Program-made: the position numbers and the translations under genes
The notes under the pieces: generated by a model
Seen by the model: the letters and a program-made list of their open reading frames with translations, nothing else
Told to the model about the DNA's origin: nothing
Database searches by the model: none
Shown here: positions 26,805-36,156 of the stretch, one piece after another
Numbering within the stretch: position 1 is the stretch's first letter
Layout of the letters: each line of letters opens with the position of its first letter
Assembly: GCF_003002915.1 (NCBI RefSeq)
Contig: NZ_PVTG01000016.1
Span: 1-64,000, forward strand
Reading direction: 5' to 3'
DNA: 64,000 bases
From: Geodermatophilus tzadiensis
GTDB lineage: Bacteria > Actinomycetota > Actinomycetes > Mycobacteriales > Geodermatophilaceae

Positions 26805-27659
26805 TCAGAGCGGGCGGACCGTCCCCACCAGGTGCTCCGCGCCCGACCGGGCGTTGCGGACGGCGACGTCCCAGCCCCCGCCGGACGGCGCCGTGGCCAG
26901 CTGCACCGTCGAGGGCAGGTACAGCGGCTTGCGGAACTGCACGTCGTAGGCGAACGCCTCGGGCAGCCGGCCGGCCAGCGCGCCGAGCACGCGGGCCTTG
27001 GTCCACATGCCGTGGGCGATCGCGTGCTTGAAGCCGAACGCCTTGGCCGTCAGCCCCGACAGGTGGATGGGGTTCACGTCGCCGGAGGCCCGTGCGTAGC
27101 GGCGCCCGGTGTCGTCGGGCACCCGCCAGGTGGCCGTGGTGCGGGCCGGCTCGTCCACCTCGACGTCCAGGTCGGCGGGGTCGGCACCCTCGGGCGCCCG
27201 CCCGCCGCGGGAGAGGTAGGTCGAGCGCGAGCGCCAGACCTCCCGGCCGCCGGCGCGCACCGAGGCCAGCAGGTCCACCGTGGCGCCGGCGCGGTGCGGG
27301 GCCAGGCGATCGGCCCAGACCTCGACGTCCAGCGGCGCGGCGGCCCCGACCGGCGCCAGCAGCTCGACCCGGTTGCGTACGTGCACGATGCCGGGCAGCG
27401 CGAGGGGGAACGAGCGGTCGCTCATCAGCGCCATCTGCAGCGAGAAGGAGAGCACGTGCGGGTAGGTGGCGGGCAGCACGTCGTCCAGCGGCAGCCCGCA
27501 CACCCGCGCGTACCCGGCCAGGTGCGCCCGGTCGACGCCGACCCCGTGCCGGGCCAGGTGCGTGTCCGGCAGCTCGCCGCCCCGACCCCGCGCGGTGACG
27601 GCGGCCCTCGCGTACAGCGCCGCGAGGTTCGGTGCGGCGTCGAGCACGGTGGTCGGCAT
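26805..27659 (-). CDS. htdX: (R)-3-hydroxyacyl-thioester dehydratase, MaoC family
   Basis: The 284-aa protein starts at ATG 27659, overlapping the FabG4 stop as ATGA. It is a double hot-dog protein: an N-terminal degenerate half and a C-terminal MaoC half with the hydratase-2 motif YARASGDVNPIHLSG and AFGFKHAIAHGMW. The pairing with FabG4 matches the mycobacterial Rv0241c-Rv0242c locus, where HtdX dehydrates 3-hydroxyacyl thioesters in a fatty-acid pathway. A dispersed palindromic repeat follows its stop and may end the operon. Confidence 0.85.
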   Translation of the reverse strand: MPTTVLDAAPNLAALYARAAVTARGRGGELPDTHLARHGVGVDRAHLAGYARVCGLPLDDVLPATYPHVLSFSLQMALMSDRSFPLALPGIVHVRNRVELLAPVGAAAPLDVEVWADRLAPHRAGATVDLLASVRAGGREVWRSRSTYLSRGGRAPEGADPADLDVEVDEPARTTATWRVPDDTGRRYARASGDVNPIHLSGLTAKAFGFKHAIAHGMWTKARVLGALAGRLPEAFAYDVQFRKPLYLPSTVQLATAPSGGGWDVAVRNARSGAEHLVGTVRPL

Positions 27660-28996
27660 CAGGCCCCCAGCAGCGACTGGCCGCAGACCCGCAGCACCTG
27701 GCCGTTGACCCCGGCCGCGCCCGGCTGGGCGAGCCAGGCGATGGCCTCGGCGACGTCCACCGGTAGGCCGCCCTGCTGCAGCGAGTTGAGCCGCGCCCCG
27801 ACCTCGCGGGTGCTCAGCGGCATCCGCGCCGTCATCTCGGTGACGATGAAGCCCGGCGCCACGGCGTTGACCGTCGCCCCGCGCGCGGCGAACTCCGGCG
27901 CCCACGCGCGCACCATGCCGATGACGCCGGCCTTGGACGCCGCGTAGTTCGTCTGCCCGCGGTTGCCCGCGATGCCCGACTGCGAGCTCACGCTGACCAC
28001 CCGCGCGCCCGGCCGCAGCACGCCGTCGGCGTCCAGCAGCGCCCGGGTGAGGTCCAGCTGCGCCTGCAGGTTCACCGCCATGACCGCGTTCCAGCGGGCG
28101 GCGTCCATGTTGACCAGCAGCTTGTCCCGCGTGATGCCGGCGTTGTGCACGACGACGTCGACCCCGCCGTGCCGCTCGCGCAGGTGCCCGACCAGCCGAC
28201 GCGGGGCGTCGGGCGCGGTGATGTCGAGCTGCAGCGCCGTCCCGCCGACCTCGTTGGCGACCTCGGCGAGCGCCTCGCCGGCGGCGGGGACGTCGACGGC
28301 GACCACGTGCGCGCCGTCGCGGGACAGCACCCGGGCGATGGCCGCGCCGATGCCGCGCGCCGCACCGGTGACGACGGCGACCCGGCCGGCCAGCGGTCGC
28401 TCGTCGTCCGCCCCGGCCGGGACGTCGGCGGGCGAGACGGGAAGCACCTGGCCGTCGACGTAGGCCGACCGCCCGGAGAGGAAGAACCGCAGCGGGCCCG
28501 CGACCGACGCCTCGGCGCCCTCGGGCACGAGGAGGAGGTTCGCCGTCGACCCGCCGCGCAGCTCCTTGGCCAGCGAGCGCACCAGGCCCTCGAGCGCCTG
28601 GCGGGCCGCCGCCTGGGCCGGTGTGCCCGCCTCGGCCGGCGGGTCGCCGAGCACGACCACCCGGCCGGTCGGCCGCAGCCGCTTCACGGCGGGGGCGAGC
28701 AGGTCGTGGGCCGCGGCCAGCTGCGCCGGGCCGGTCACGCCGGTGGCGTCCAGGACGACCGCGGCGGGGCGCTCGTCGGCGTCAGCGGTCAGCACGGTCA
28801 CCCCGGCGTCGCGCAGGACGGCGTCGACCGTGTCGCGCAGCCGGCCCTCCCCCGCCGTCCCGAGCACGGCCGGGCCGGGCAGCAGCGGCTGCCCGGGCTC
28901 GTACCGGCGCAGCACGGCCGGCCGGGGCAGGCCGAGCTGCGTGACGAGGGTGGACCCGACGCCGGAGTTGGCGAAGGTCGTGTACCAGTCGCTCAC
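27659..28996 (-). CDS. fabG4: High-molecular-weight 3-oxoacyl-thioester reductase FabG4
   Basis: The 445-aa protein starts at GTG 28996, with GAGAGGA upstream. It has an N-terminal flavodoxin-like domain of about 200 residues and a C-terminal short-chain dehydrogenase with TGAARGIG for cofactor binding, a Ser in SVSSQSG, and the catalytic YAASK. This two-domain build and length identify the FabG4 (HMwFabG) class that reduces 3-oxoacyl-CoA. It is coupled to htdX by an ATGA overlap and follows the thiolase gene after a 73-bp gap holding a palindrome. Confidence 0.9.
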   Translation of the reverse strand: MSDWYTTFANSGVGSTLVTQLGLPRPAVLRRYEPGQPLLPGPAVLGTAGEGRLRDTVDAVLRDAGVTVLTADADERPAAVVLDATGVTGPAQLAAAHDLLAPAVKRLRPTGRVVVLGDPPAEAGTPAQAAARQALEGLVRSLAKELRGGSTANLLLVPEGAEASVAGPLRFFLSGRSAYVDGQVLPVSPADVPAGADDERPLAGRVAVVTGAARGIGAAIARVLSRDGAHVVAVDVPAAGEALAEVANEVGGTALQLDITAPDAPRRLVGHLRERHGGVDVVVHNAGITRDKLLVNMDAARWNAVMAVNLQAQLDLTRALLDADGVLRPGARVVSVSSQSGIAGNRGQTNYAASKAGVIGMVRAWAPEFAARGATVNAVAPGFIVTEMTARMPLSTREVGARLNSLQQGGLPVDVAEAIAWLAQPGAAGVNGQVLRVCGQSLLGA

Positions 28997-29037
28997 GGGT
29001 GTTCCTCTCCGAGGACGTGCACGTCCACGGACGTGCA

Positions 29038-29060
29038 CCGTGCAGTTCCGCGGAAGTGCA
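29038..29060 (-). repeat. TTCCGCGGAA palindrome, copy 1
   Basis: An imperfect palindrome (GCAGTTCCGCGGAAGTGC with flanking paired bases) lies just after the thiolase stop and before the FabG4 start. Related palindromes occur at 46818-46858 and 62347-62368. It may be a processing or attenuation hairpin within the operon. Confidence 0.6.
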
Positions 29061-29069
29061 CGGAAGGGG

Positions 29070-30359
29070 TCAGGACTCGAGGAGCGCGACGACGCCCTGG
29101 CCGCCGGCCGCGCAGATGGAGACCAGGCCGCGCGTGCCCGGCCCTGCCTCGTGCAGCTGCTTGGCCAGCGAGGCGACGATCCGGCCGCCGGTCGCGGCGA
29201 ACGGGTGCCCGGCGGCCAGCGACGAGCCGTTGACGTTGAGCCGGTCGCGGTCGATCGCGCCGAGCGGGGCGTCCAGGCCGAGCTTCTCCTCGCAGAACGC
29301 CGGGCTCTCCCACGCCTTCAGCGTCGCGAGGACCGTGGCGGCGAACGCCTCGTGGATCTCGTAGAAGTCGAGGTCCTGCAGGGTCAGGCCGTTGCGCGCG
29401 AGCAGCACCGGCACCGCGTACGCCGGGGCCATGAGCAGGCCCTCGCCGCCGTGCACGTGGTCGACCGCGGCGGTCTGCGCGTCGACGAGGTGGGCGAGCA
29501 CCGGCAGCCCGTGCTCGGCGGCCCACTCGTCGGAGGACAGCAGCACCGCCGACGCGCCGTCGGTCAGCGGCGTGGAGTTGCCGGCGGTCATGGTGGCCGC
29601 GGGGTCGTCGGTGCCGAAGACCGGCTCCAGCGTCGCCAGCTTCTCCACGGTGGTGTCCGGCCGCAGGTTCTGGTCGCGGGTGAGGCCCAGGTAGGGGGTG
29701 ACCAGGTCGTCGAGGAAGCCGCGGTCGTAGGCGGCGGCCAGGTTGCGGTGCGAGCGGACGGCGAGCTCGTCCTGGTCCTCCCGGCTGATCCCCCACTCGC
29801 GGGTGGTGATCGCCTGGTGCTCGCCCATGGCCAGGCCGGTGCGCGGCTCGGCGTTGCGCGGGGCCTCCGGGACGAGCGAGCCTGGCCGGATCCGGGCGAT
29901 CGCCCGGAGTCGGGCACCCACGGACCTCGCGCCGGCGAGCTCGAGGAGCGCGCGACGCAGGTCGTCGCCCACGGCGAGCGGGGCGTCCGACGTCGTGTCC
30001 ACGCCGCCGGCGATGCCGGACTCGATCTGGCCGAGCGCGATCTTGTTCGCGACCAGGACGGCGGCCTCGAGCCCGGTGCCGCACGCCTGCTGGACGTCGT
30101 AGGCGGGGGTGGCCGCCGACAGCCGCGAGCCGAGCACCGACTCACGGGTGAGGTTGAAGTCGCGCGAGTGCTTGAGGACCGCGCCGGCGACCACCTCGCC
30201 CACCCGCTCGCCCTGCAGGCCGAAGCGGGCGACCAGGCCGTCGAGGGTCGCGGTGAGCATGTCCTGGTTGGACGCCTGCGCGTAGGCGGAGTTGGACCGG
30301 GCGAAGGGGATGCGGTTGCCGCCGAGGACGGCGGCCCGGCGGGGCTGGGACGAGCTCAT
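29070..30359 (-). CDS. fadA2: Acetyl-CoA acyltransferase (thiolase)
   Basis: The 429-aa protein starts at ATG 30359, preceded by GGAGGT. The acylated cysteine lies in QQACGTGLEAA. The catalytic His is in NVNGSSLAAGHPFAATGGR and the second Cys in ICAAGGQG. Together with FabG4 and HtdX it makes three sequential enzymes of fatty-acid beta-oxidation or reverse elongation. The set mirrors the mycobacterial Rv0241c-Rv0243 neighbourhood, so the name fadA2 is used. The gene is divergent from a TetR regulator. Confidence 0.88.
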   Translation of the reverse strand: MSSSQPRRAAVLGGNRIPFARSNSAYAQASNQDMLTATLDGLVARFGLQGERVGEVVAGAVLKHSRDFNLTRESVLGSRLSAATPAYDVQQACGTGLEAAVLVANKIALGQIESGIAGGVDTTSDAPLAVGDDLRRALLELAGARSVGARLRAIARIRPGSLVPEAPRNAEPRTGLAMGEHQAITTREWGISREDQDELAVRSHRNLAAAYDRGFLDDLVTPYLGLTRDQNLRPDTTVEKLATLEPVFGTDDPAATMTAGNSTPLTDGASAVLLSSDEWAAEHGLPVLAHLVDAQTAAVDHVHGGEGLLMAPAYAVPVLLARNGLTLQDLDFYEIHEAFAATVLATLKAWESPAFCEEKLGLDAPLGAIDRDRLNVNGSSLAAGHPFAATGGRIVASLAKQLHEAGPGTRGLVSICAAGGQGVVALLES

Positions 30360-30416
30360 CGGTGACCTCCGGGGTCCCTGGTTCGCCTCCCGCGCACGGG
30401 AGGCCGACATGGTGGC

Positions 30417-30441
30417 CGGTACCGACGGTACACGGTACCGT
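30417..30441. promoter_or_regulatory. Candidate operator between fadA2 and tetR
   Basis: The stretch holds repeated GGTAC units: CGGTACCG, then ACGGTAC, then ACGGTACCGT, each partly palindromic and spaced roughly one helical turn apart. It sits between divergent starts at 30359 and 30449, the expected place for a TetR operator that would control both operons. Confidence 0.4.
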
Positions 30442-30448
30442 GGGTAAC

Positions 30449-31111
30449 GTGAAAGCCGAGCGGGCGACCCGACGCGACCGGCGCAGCTCCCGGTGGGACG
30501 AGCACCGCCGCGCCCGCCGCGAGCAGATCGTGGACGCGACCGTCGCCGCCGTCGGCCGGTGCGGCGCGGGCGTCGGCATGGAGGAGATCGCGGCGGAGGC
30601 CGGCACCAGCAAGACCGTCGTCTACCGGCACTTCGCCGACCGCAGCGAGCTCTACGTCGCCGTCTGCGCCCGGGTGGCCGGGCAGCTGACCGGGCGGCTG
30701 CGCGCGGCGACGACCGGCACCGACCACCCGCGCGGGATGCTCGCCGCGGCGGTCGAGACCTACCTGGCCTTCCTCGAGGCCGACCCGGAGCTGTACCGGT
30801 TCGTCGTCGCCCACCCCTTCCTCGACCGGCCGGTGGACGCCGACCCGGTCAGCACGCTGTCGGACCTCGTGGGCGACCAGGCTGCCGCTCTGGTCGCCTC
30901 GACCCTCGAGCGGGCCGGCCGCGACCCGGCCGCGGCCGCCCCGTGGGGGCACGGCGTGGTCGGGATGGTCCGCTCCGCCGCCGACTGGTGGCTGCGCGCC
31001 GACCGCCCGATGCCCCGGGCCGACCTCGCCGCCCACCTCACCGACCTGGCCTGGACCGGCCTGTCCGGCCTGCTGCCCCGCACTCCCTCCCCGACCGAGG
31101 AGACGACGTGA
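30449..31111 (+). CDS. TetR-family regulator of fatty-acid genes
   Basis: From GTG 30449 the protein is 220 aa; another GTG lies at 30440. The HTH is clear: IVDATVAAVGRCGAGVGMEE, then IAAEAGTSKTVVYRHFADRS. The C-terminal ligand domain is of the type that often binds acyl-CoA. It overlaps the acyl-CoA oxidase gene as GTGA and is divergent from the fadA2 operon, so it probably represses both until an acyl-CoA ligand binds. No good Shine-Dalgarno is seen, and the transcript may be leaderless. Confidence 0.85.
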   Translation: MKAERATRRDRRSSRWDEHRRARREQIVDATVAAVGRCGAGVGMEEIAAEAGTSKTVVYRHFADRSELYVAVCARVAGQLTGRLRAATTGTDHPRGMLAAAVETYLAFLEADPELYRFVVAHPFLDRPVDADPVSTLSDLVGDQAAALVASTLERAGRDPAAAAPWGHGVVGMVRSAADWWLRADRPMPRADLAAHLTDLAWTGLSGLLPRTPSPTEETT

Positions 31112-33141
31112 CCGCCACCCTCCCGACCACCGTCGACCCCGCCCGCCTCCAGGAGGTGCTCGACGGGCGCTGGGCGCACGTGCGCCGCGACGCCCGTGAG
31201 CACCTGGGCGACCCGAAGTACGCGCCGGTCTACGGCGAGTCGGTGGAGGAGGCCCGCGAGCGGGTCAGCCGGCTGGCCGCCGAGCTGGCCACCACCGGGC
31301 GGGTCTCCCTCGGCTTCCCGGTCGAGTACGGCGGGCAGGCCGACGCCGGCGGCTCGGTCACCGCGATCGAGATGCTGGCCCACGGCGACCTGTCGCTCAT
31401 GGTCAAGGCCGGCGTCCAGTGGGGGCTGTTCGGCGGCGCCGTCCAGCTGCTGGGGACGCAGCGGCACCACGACGCGCACCTGCGCGACATCATGAGCTTC
31501 GACCTGCCCGGCTGCTTCGCGATGACCGAGACCGGCCACGGCTCCGACGTCCAGCAGCTGCGCACCACCTGCACCTACGACCCCGACACGCAGACCTTCG
31601 ACCTGCACACCCCGCACGAGGCCGCCCGCAAGGACTACATCGGCAACGCCGCGCGGGACGGCCGGATGGCGGTCGTGTTCGCGCAGCTGGTCACCGGCGG
31701 GCAGGGCCGCGGCGTGCACGCCTGGCTGGTGCCGATCCGCGACGAGCGCGGCACACCCTGCCCCGGCGTCACCATCGGCGACGACGGCCCCAAGGCCGGC
31801 CTGCTCGGCGTCGACAACGGCCGGCTCTCCTTCGACCACGTGCGGCTCCCGCGCGAGGCGCTGCTCGACCGCTACGGCCAGGTGGCGGCCGACGGCACCT
31901 ACACGTCGGACATCGCGAACGAGACCCGCCGCTTCTTCACCATGCTCGGCACGCTGGTGCGCGGGCGGGTCAGCGTCGGCGGCTCGGCGAGCGCGGCCAC
32001 GCGGGTCGCCCTCGACGTCGCCGTCCGCTACGGCGACGTGCGGCGGCAGTTCACCGCGCCCGGCCGCGACCGGGAGGTCGTGCTCAACGACTACCTGGTG
32101 CACCAGCGCAAGCTGCTCCCCGCCCTGGCCACCTCCTACGCGTACGCGTTCGCGCAGGAGGAGCTCGTCGGCCGGATGCACGACCTGCACACGGCGGTGC
32201 ACGAGCGGGGCGAGGAGGTCGACGAGGCCGCCCAGCGCGAGCTCGAGTCGCGCGCGGCCGGGCTCAAGGCGGCCCAGACCTGGCACACCACCCGCACCAT
32301 CCAGACCTGCCGGGAGGCCTGCGGCGGCGCCGGCTACCTGGCGGAGAACCGGCTGCCCCAGCTCAAGGCCGACACCGACGTGTTCACCACCTTCGAGGGC
32401 GACAACACGGTCCTGATGCAGCTGGTCGCCAAGGGCCTGCTCACCGGCTACCGCGACGCGTTCGGCTCCCTCGACGGCTGGGGCCGGGTCGCCTTCGTCG
32501 CCGACCTGGTCCGCGAGACCGTGCTGGAGCGGACGGCGGCCCGCGGGCTGATCGCCCGGCTCGTCGACGCCGTCCCCGGCCGCGACGAGGACGTGCCGCT
32601 GCGCGACCGCGGCTGGCAGCTCAAGGTCTTCGAGGCCCGCGAGCGGCACACCCTCGAGGGCGCGATCCGCCGGCTGCGCCGCAACGCCGCGACCGACGGC
32701 ATGGACCCCTTCGACGTCTTCAACAGCGTGCAGGACCACGTCCTGCGGACGGCGCAGACGCACGTCGACCGGATCGTGCTGGAGGCGTTCGTCGCCGGCA
32801 TCGAGCGCACTCCCGACCCGGCTGCGCGGGCGCTGCTGGAGGCGGTGTGCGACCTCTACGCGCTCGCCACGCTGGAGGCCGACAAGGGCTGGCTGCTCGA
32901 GCACGGCCACCTCACCCCGGCCCGCTCCAAGGCGCTCACCTCGACGGTGAACGCGCTGCTGGGCGAGCTGCGGCCGCACGCGGTGACGCTGGTCGACGGG
33001 TTCGGCATCCCGGACGCGTGGAAGAACGCCGCGATCCTGGACGAGGAGGCCCGCCGGCAGGAGGCCATGCACCGGGAGGACACCGCCGGCCGCACGCACG
33101 GGGACACCGCGGTGACGGTCGCCGTCCCGCCGGGCCAGTGA
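31108..33141 (+). CDS. Acyl-CoA oxidase / dehydrogenase family protein
   Basis: The 677-aa protein starts at GTG 31108, in a GTGA overlap with tetR. It has an acyl-CoA oxidase-like build: an N-terminal helical domain, a beta-domain with CFAMTETGHGSDVQQLRTT, and a C-terminal helical domain with CREACGGAGYLAENRLPQ and the candidate base Glu in TTFEGDN. The length exceeds ordinary acyl-CoA dehydrogenases (about 380 aa) and is in the range of acyl-CoA oxidases. It would catalyse the first step of beta-oxidation, matching the thiolase, reductase and dehydratase of the divergent operon. Whether oxygen or an electron-transfer flavoprotein is the acceptor cannot be read from sequence. Confidence 0.88.
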   Translation: MTATLPTTVDPARLQEVLDGRWAHVRRDAREHLGDPKYAPVYGESVEEARERVSRLAAELATTGRVSLGFPVEYGGQADAGGSVTAIEMLAHGDLSLMVKAGVQWGLFGGAVQLLGTQRHHDAHLRDIMSFDLPGCFAMTETGHGSDVQQLRTTCTYDPDTQTFDLHTPHEAARKDYIGNAARDGRMAVVFAQLVTGGQGRGVHAWLVPIRDERGTPCPGVTIGDDGPKAGLLGVDNGRLSFDHVRLPREALLDRYGQVAADGTYTSDIANETRRFFTMLGTLVRGRVSVGGSASAATRVALDVAVRYGDVRRQFTAPGRDREVVLNDYLVHQRKLLPALATSYAYAFAQEELVGRMHDLHTAVHERGEEVDEAAQRELESRAAGLKAAQTWHTTRTIQTCREACGGAGYLAENRLPQLKADTDVFTTFEGDNTVLMQLVAKGLLTGYRDAFGSLDGWGRVAFVADLVRETVLERTAARGLIARLVDAVPGRDEDVPLRDRGWQLKVFEARERHTLEGAIRRLRRNAATDGMDPFDVFNSVQDHVLRTAQTHVDRIVLEAFVAGIERTPDPAARALLEAVCDLYALATLEADKGWLLEHGHLTPARSKALTSTVNALLGELRPHAVTLVDGFGIPDAWKNAAILDEEARRQEAMHREDTAGRTHGDTAVTVAVPPGQ

Positions 33142-33150
33142 CGGCCGAGG

Positions 33151-34050
33151 TCACCCGGTGGGCAGGGCGCCGTTGACGGTCACCGCGTCGACGGCGCCGT
33201 GGCCGACCTCCCAGCGGTCGAGCAGCTCCTGGTAGACGCCGTCCTCGACCAGCCGCTGCAGGGCGGTGGTGAGGACGTCGCGCAGCTCGGTGCGGTCCGG
33301 GGCGACGGCGATGCCGTACAGGCCCGGCTCGTACTGGGTGTCGGACACCAGCTGGTAGCTGTTCTGCGTGCGCGGGTCGGTGGTCACGTACACGGCCGGC
33401 GGGTAGTCGGCGACGACGGCGTCGGCACGTCCGGTGCGCAGCTCGAGCAGCGCGTCGTCGTTGGTCGGCACCTCCTGGACGGCGATGCGCAGCGCGCACC
33501 CGGCCTGGGCCCGCTCCAGCAGCCCCACCTGCACGGTCCCGGCCTCGACGGCGACGCTGCGGCCGCACAGGCCGGCCAGGTCGTGGATGCCCAGCGGGTT
33601 GCCCCGGCCCACGACGATCGAGGACCCGGCGCGGAAGTAGTTGACGAAGTCGGCCTGCTGCTCCCGCTCGGCGGTGTCGGTGACCGCGCTCATCACCAGG
33701 TCGAACCGGTCGGCGGCGAGGTCGTCGAGGAGCGTGTCGAAGGGCGAGGCCTCGAAGCGCACCTCGACGCCGAGCAGGTCGCCCAGCGCGGCGCCGAGGT
33801 CGGGCTCGAAGCCGACGATCGTGCGCCCGTCGGGGCCGAAGGACGACGCCGGCGGGTACGACGGGTCGTTGGCCACGGTCAGGACGCCGGCCTCCCGCAC
33901 GTCCTCGGGCAGCGCGGCGTGCAGCGCCTCGTCGAGGGCCACGGCCGGCCCGGTCGCCTCGGCGGCGTGGTCGGCCCCGTCGCACCCGGCCGTGGCGAGC
34001 ACGGCGACGAGGACGGCGGCGCCCGCGAGGGCACGGGGGGAGCGGGTCAC
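33151..34050 (-). CDS. Amino-acid-type solute-binding lipoprotein
   Basis: The 299-aa protein starts at GTG 34050. It has a signal peptide with lipobox TAGC, then an SBP_bac_3 fold (GVLTVANDPSYPPASSFGPD, IVGFEPDLG, and FDLVMSAVTDTAEREQQ). No permease or ATPase is adjacent. Its start overlaps the stop of a membrane GGDEF-EAL protein as GTGA. It may therefore serve as the external sensor for that protein rather than as a transporter part. That link is inference from gene order. Confidence 0.88.
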   Translation of the reverse strand: MTRSPRALAGAAVLVAVLATAGCDGADHAAEATGPAVALDEALHAALPEDVREAGVLTVANDPSYPPASSFGPDGRTIVGFEPDLGAALGDLLGVEVRFEASPFDTLLDDLAADRFDLVMSAVTDTAEREQQADFVNYFRAGSSIVVGRGNPLGIHDLAGLCGRSVAVEAGTVQVGLLERAQAGCALRIAVQEVPTNDDALLELRTGRADAVVADYPPAVYVTTDPRTQNSYQLVSDTQYEPGLYGIAVAPDRTELRDVLTTALQRLVEDGVYQELLDRWEVGHGAVDAVTVNGALPTG

Positions 34051-36044
34051 GGGAGGACCTCCACGGGGAGCGCGGGCACCAGGGCGGCCGCGCGGGTGAG
34101 CTCCGGCCACGGCAGCGGCCGGGAGAAGTGCCAGCCCTGGGCGCGGTCGCAGCCGACCGAGCGCAGCCAGTCGGCGACCTCGGGCGTCTCGACGCCCTCG
34201 GCGCAGACCGACAGCCCCAGGCCGTGCGCGAGCTCGACCAGGGACCGGACGACGGCGGCGTCCTCGGCGTGCGTGTCGACGCCGGTGACGAACGCGCGGT
34301 CGACCTTGACCTCGGTGAGCGCCAGGGAGCGCAGGTGCGACAGGCTGGCGAAGCCGACGCCGAAGTCGTCGAGCGCGGCGCCGAAGCCGTGCGCGGCCAG
34401 CTCGGCCAGGCACGCCGACGCGGCGGCGAGGTCGGCCGGCAGCGCGGTCTCGGTGACCTCCAGGTGCAGCCGCGCCGGCGGCACCCCGGCCGCGGCGGCC
34501 AGCCGGGCCACGGTGGCCGCGAAGCCCGGGGCCTCGAGGTTGCGCACCGAGACGTTGACCGACACGGTCCAGTCCTCGCCCGCGGCGGTCCAGGCGGCGC
34601 AGTCGGCCAGCGCCCGGCGCAGCACCCACTCGGTGAGCGCGCCCATGACGCCGGACTGCTCCAGCGCGGGCAGGAACTCGCCGGGACCGAGCAGCCCGCG
34701 CTGGGGGTGCTGCCAGCGCAGCAGCGCCTCGACGCCGACGGTGCGGCCGGTGGCCAGGTCCACCTGCGGCTGGTAGTGCAGCCGCAGGTCGCCGTCCTCC
34801 AGCGCGCGGCGGGCCTCGAGCTGCAGGGCCGGGGAGTGCGCCGAGGGGACGGTGGACCGCCGGTCGAAGACGACGACGCCGCTGGCGCCGCGCTTGCCCT
34901 GGTACATGGCCGCGTCGGCGCAGGTCATCAGCGTCTCGACGTCGGCGGCGTCGGCCGGGTGCATGGCGATGCCGCAGCTGGCCTCCACCGCGAGCGGGAC
35001 CCCGTCGACGACGGTCTCGGCCGCCAGCGCGTCGCTGACCCGCTCGACGATCTCGCGCGCGTCGGCGGGGTCGTCCAGGCCGGGCAGCAGCAGGCCGAAC
35101 TCGTCGCCGCCCAGGCGGGCCACGGTGTCCCCCGACCGGACGGTGGCCGACAGCCGCGCGCCGACCTCGCGCAGCAGCTGGTCGCCGGCGTGGTGGCCGA
35201 GCGTGTCGTTGACCTCCTTGAACCGGTCGAGGTCGACGAGGACGACCGCGCCCGGGGTGCCGCGCACGAGCTCGGCCTCGACGCGGCGGGCGAACAGCTC
35301 GCGGTTGGGGAGCCCCGTCAGCGGGTCGTGCAGCGCGTCGTGCTCGGCCTGCGCGGCCTGCCGGCGCAGCCGCCGGGTGGTCGACCAGCTGATCGCGCCG
35401 ATCACCACGTACAGGACGCCGAGGCCGGCGCCCAGCCGCCAGTAGGTACGCGTCGTGGCCGCCTCCACCTCGGCGGCGACGGCGTCGTAGGGCAGCAGCA
35501 GCTCGAGGACGCCGATCGAGCGCCCGGAGGTGTCGGCCACGATGGGCTGCAGGACGCGGATCACCCGGCCCACCGCGAGGCCGTCGCCGTCGAGCAACGC
35601 CACGTCGGTGCCGCCGCCCGCGGCGAGGGTGAAGCCCGGTCCGGTGCTCGGGACGACGTCCTCGCCGGCGGGGTAGTCGGGCAGCACGCCGACCGGGCCC
35701 ACGGCGCCGTCGTCGGCGAAGAGCACCGCGCCGGAGAAGTCGCGCAGCCGCAGCCGCAGGATCGACCCGCGGAAGACGGCCAGGTCGGTGGCCGCCGACA
35801 GGCGCTCGCGCTCGGCCTGGGTGAGCCCGGTGCCCAGGTCCTGGCCGCGGAGCGCCGGGCCGATCGCCATCTCCTCGACGACGGCGGCCTGGGCGCGGCC
35901 GTACTCCAGCGCGCGGTCGACGGCGTCCTGGCGGATCGCCGCGGCGAGGACGGCGCCCAGCACGACCACCGGCACGAGGCTGGCCGCGGCGTAGGCGGCG
36001 AACAGCCTGGCGCCGCCGGCCCTGGTGCGCGCGGTGCGGCTCAT
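34047..36044 (-). CDS. Membrane GGDEF-EAL c-di-GMP enzyme
   Basis: The 665-aa protein starts at ATG 36044. An N-terminal membrane helix (about residues 14-36), an extracytoplasmic sensor region of about 170 residues and a second helix (about 210-230) precede an intact GGDEF domain (RLGGDEFGLL, with LVDLDRFKEVNDTLGHHAGD). An EAL domain follows with YQPQVDL, VEALLRW, LHLEVTETAL, LDDFGVGFASLSHL, VKVDRAF and CAEGVET, so both cyclase and phosphodiesterase sites look complete. It could make or break c-di-GMP depending on the signal. It is translationally coupled to the solute-binding protein gene. Confidence 0.93.
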   Translation of the reverse strand: MSRTARTRAGGARLFAAYAAASLVPVVVLGAVLAAAIRQDAVDRALEYGRAQAAVVEEMAIGPALRGQDLGTGLTQAERERLSAATDLAVFRGSILRLRLRDFSGAVLFADDGAVGPVGVLPDYPAGEDVVPSTGPGFTLAAGGGTDVALLDGDGLAVGRVIRVLQPIVADTSGRSIGVLELLLPYDAVAAEVEAATTRTYWRLGAGLGVLYVVIGAISWSTTRRLRRQAAQAEHDALHDPLTGLPNRELFARRVEAELVRGTPGAVVLVDLDRFKEVNDTLGHHAGDQLLREVGARLSATVRSGDTVARLGGDEFGLLLPGLDDPADAREIVERVSDALAAETVVDGVPLAVEASCGIAMHPADAADVETLMTCADAAMYQGKRGASGVVVFDRRSTVPSAHSPALQLEARRALEDGDLRLHYQPQVDLATGRTVGVEALLRWQHPQRGLLGPGEFLPALEQSGVMGALTEWVLRRALADCAAWTAAGEDWTVSVNVSVRNLEAPGFAATVARLAAAAGVPPARLHLEVTETALPADLAAASACLAELAAHGFGAALDDFGVGFASLSHLRSLALTEVKVDRAFVTGVDTHAEDAAVVRSLVELAHGLGLSVCAEGVETPEVADWLRSVGCDRAQGWHFSRPLPWPELTRAAALVPALPVEVLP

Positions 36045-36156
36045 GGCCCCCCATCGGCCACCGCGCCGCGCCGGCCGACCCCGGCGGGGCCGGCCTCCCC
36101 CGCACGGGTGAGCGCGGTCCGGGACACCCCGGCGGCGGGCGGGAGGATGGGCACCC

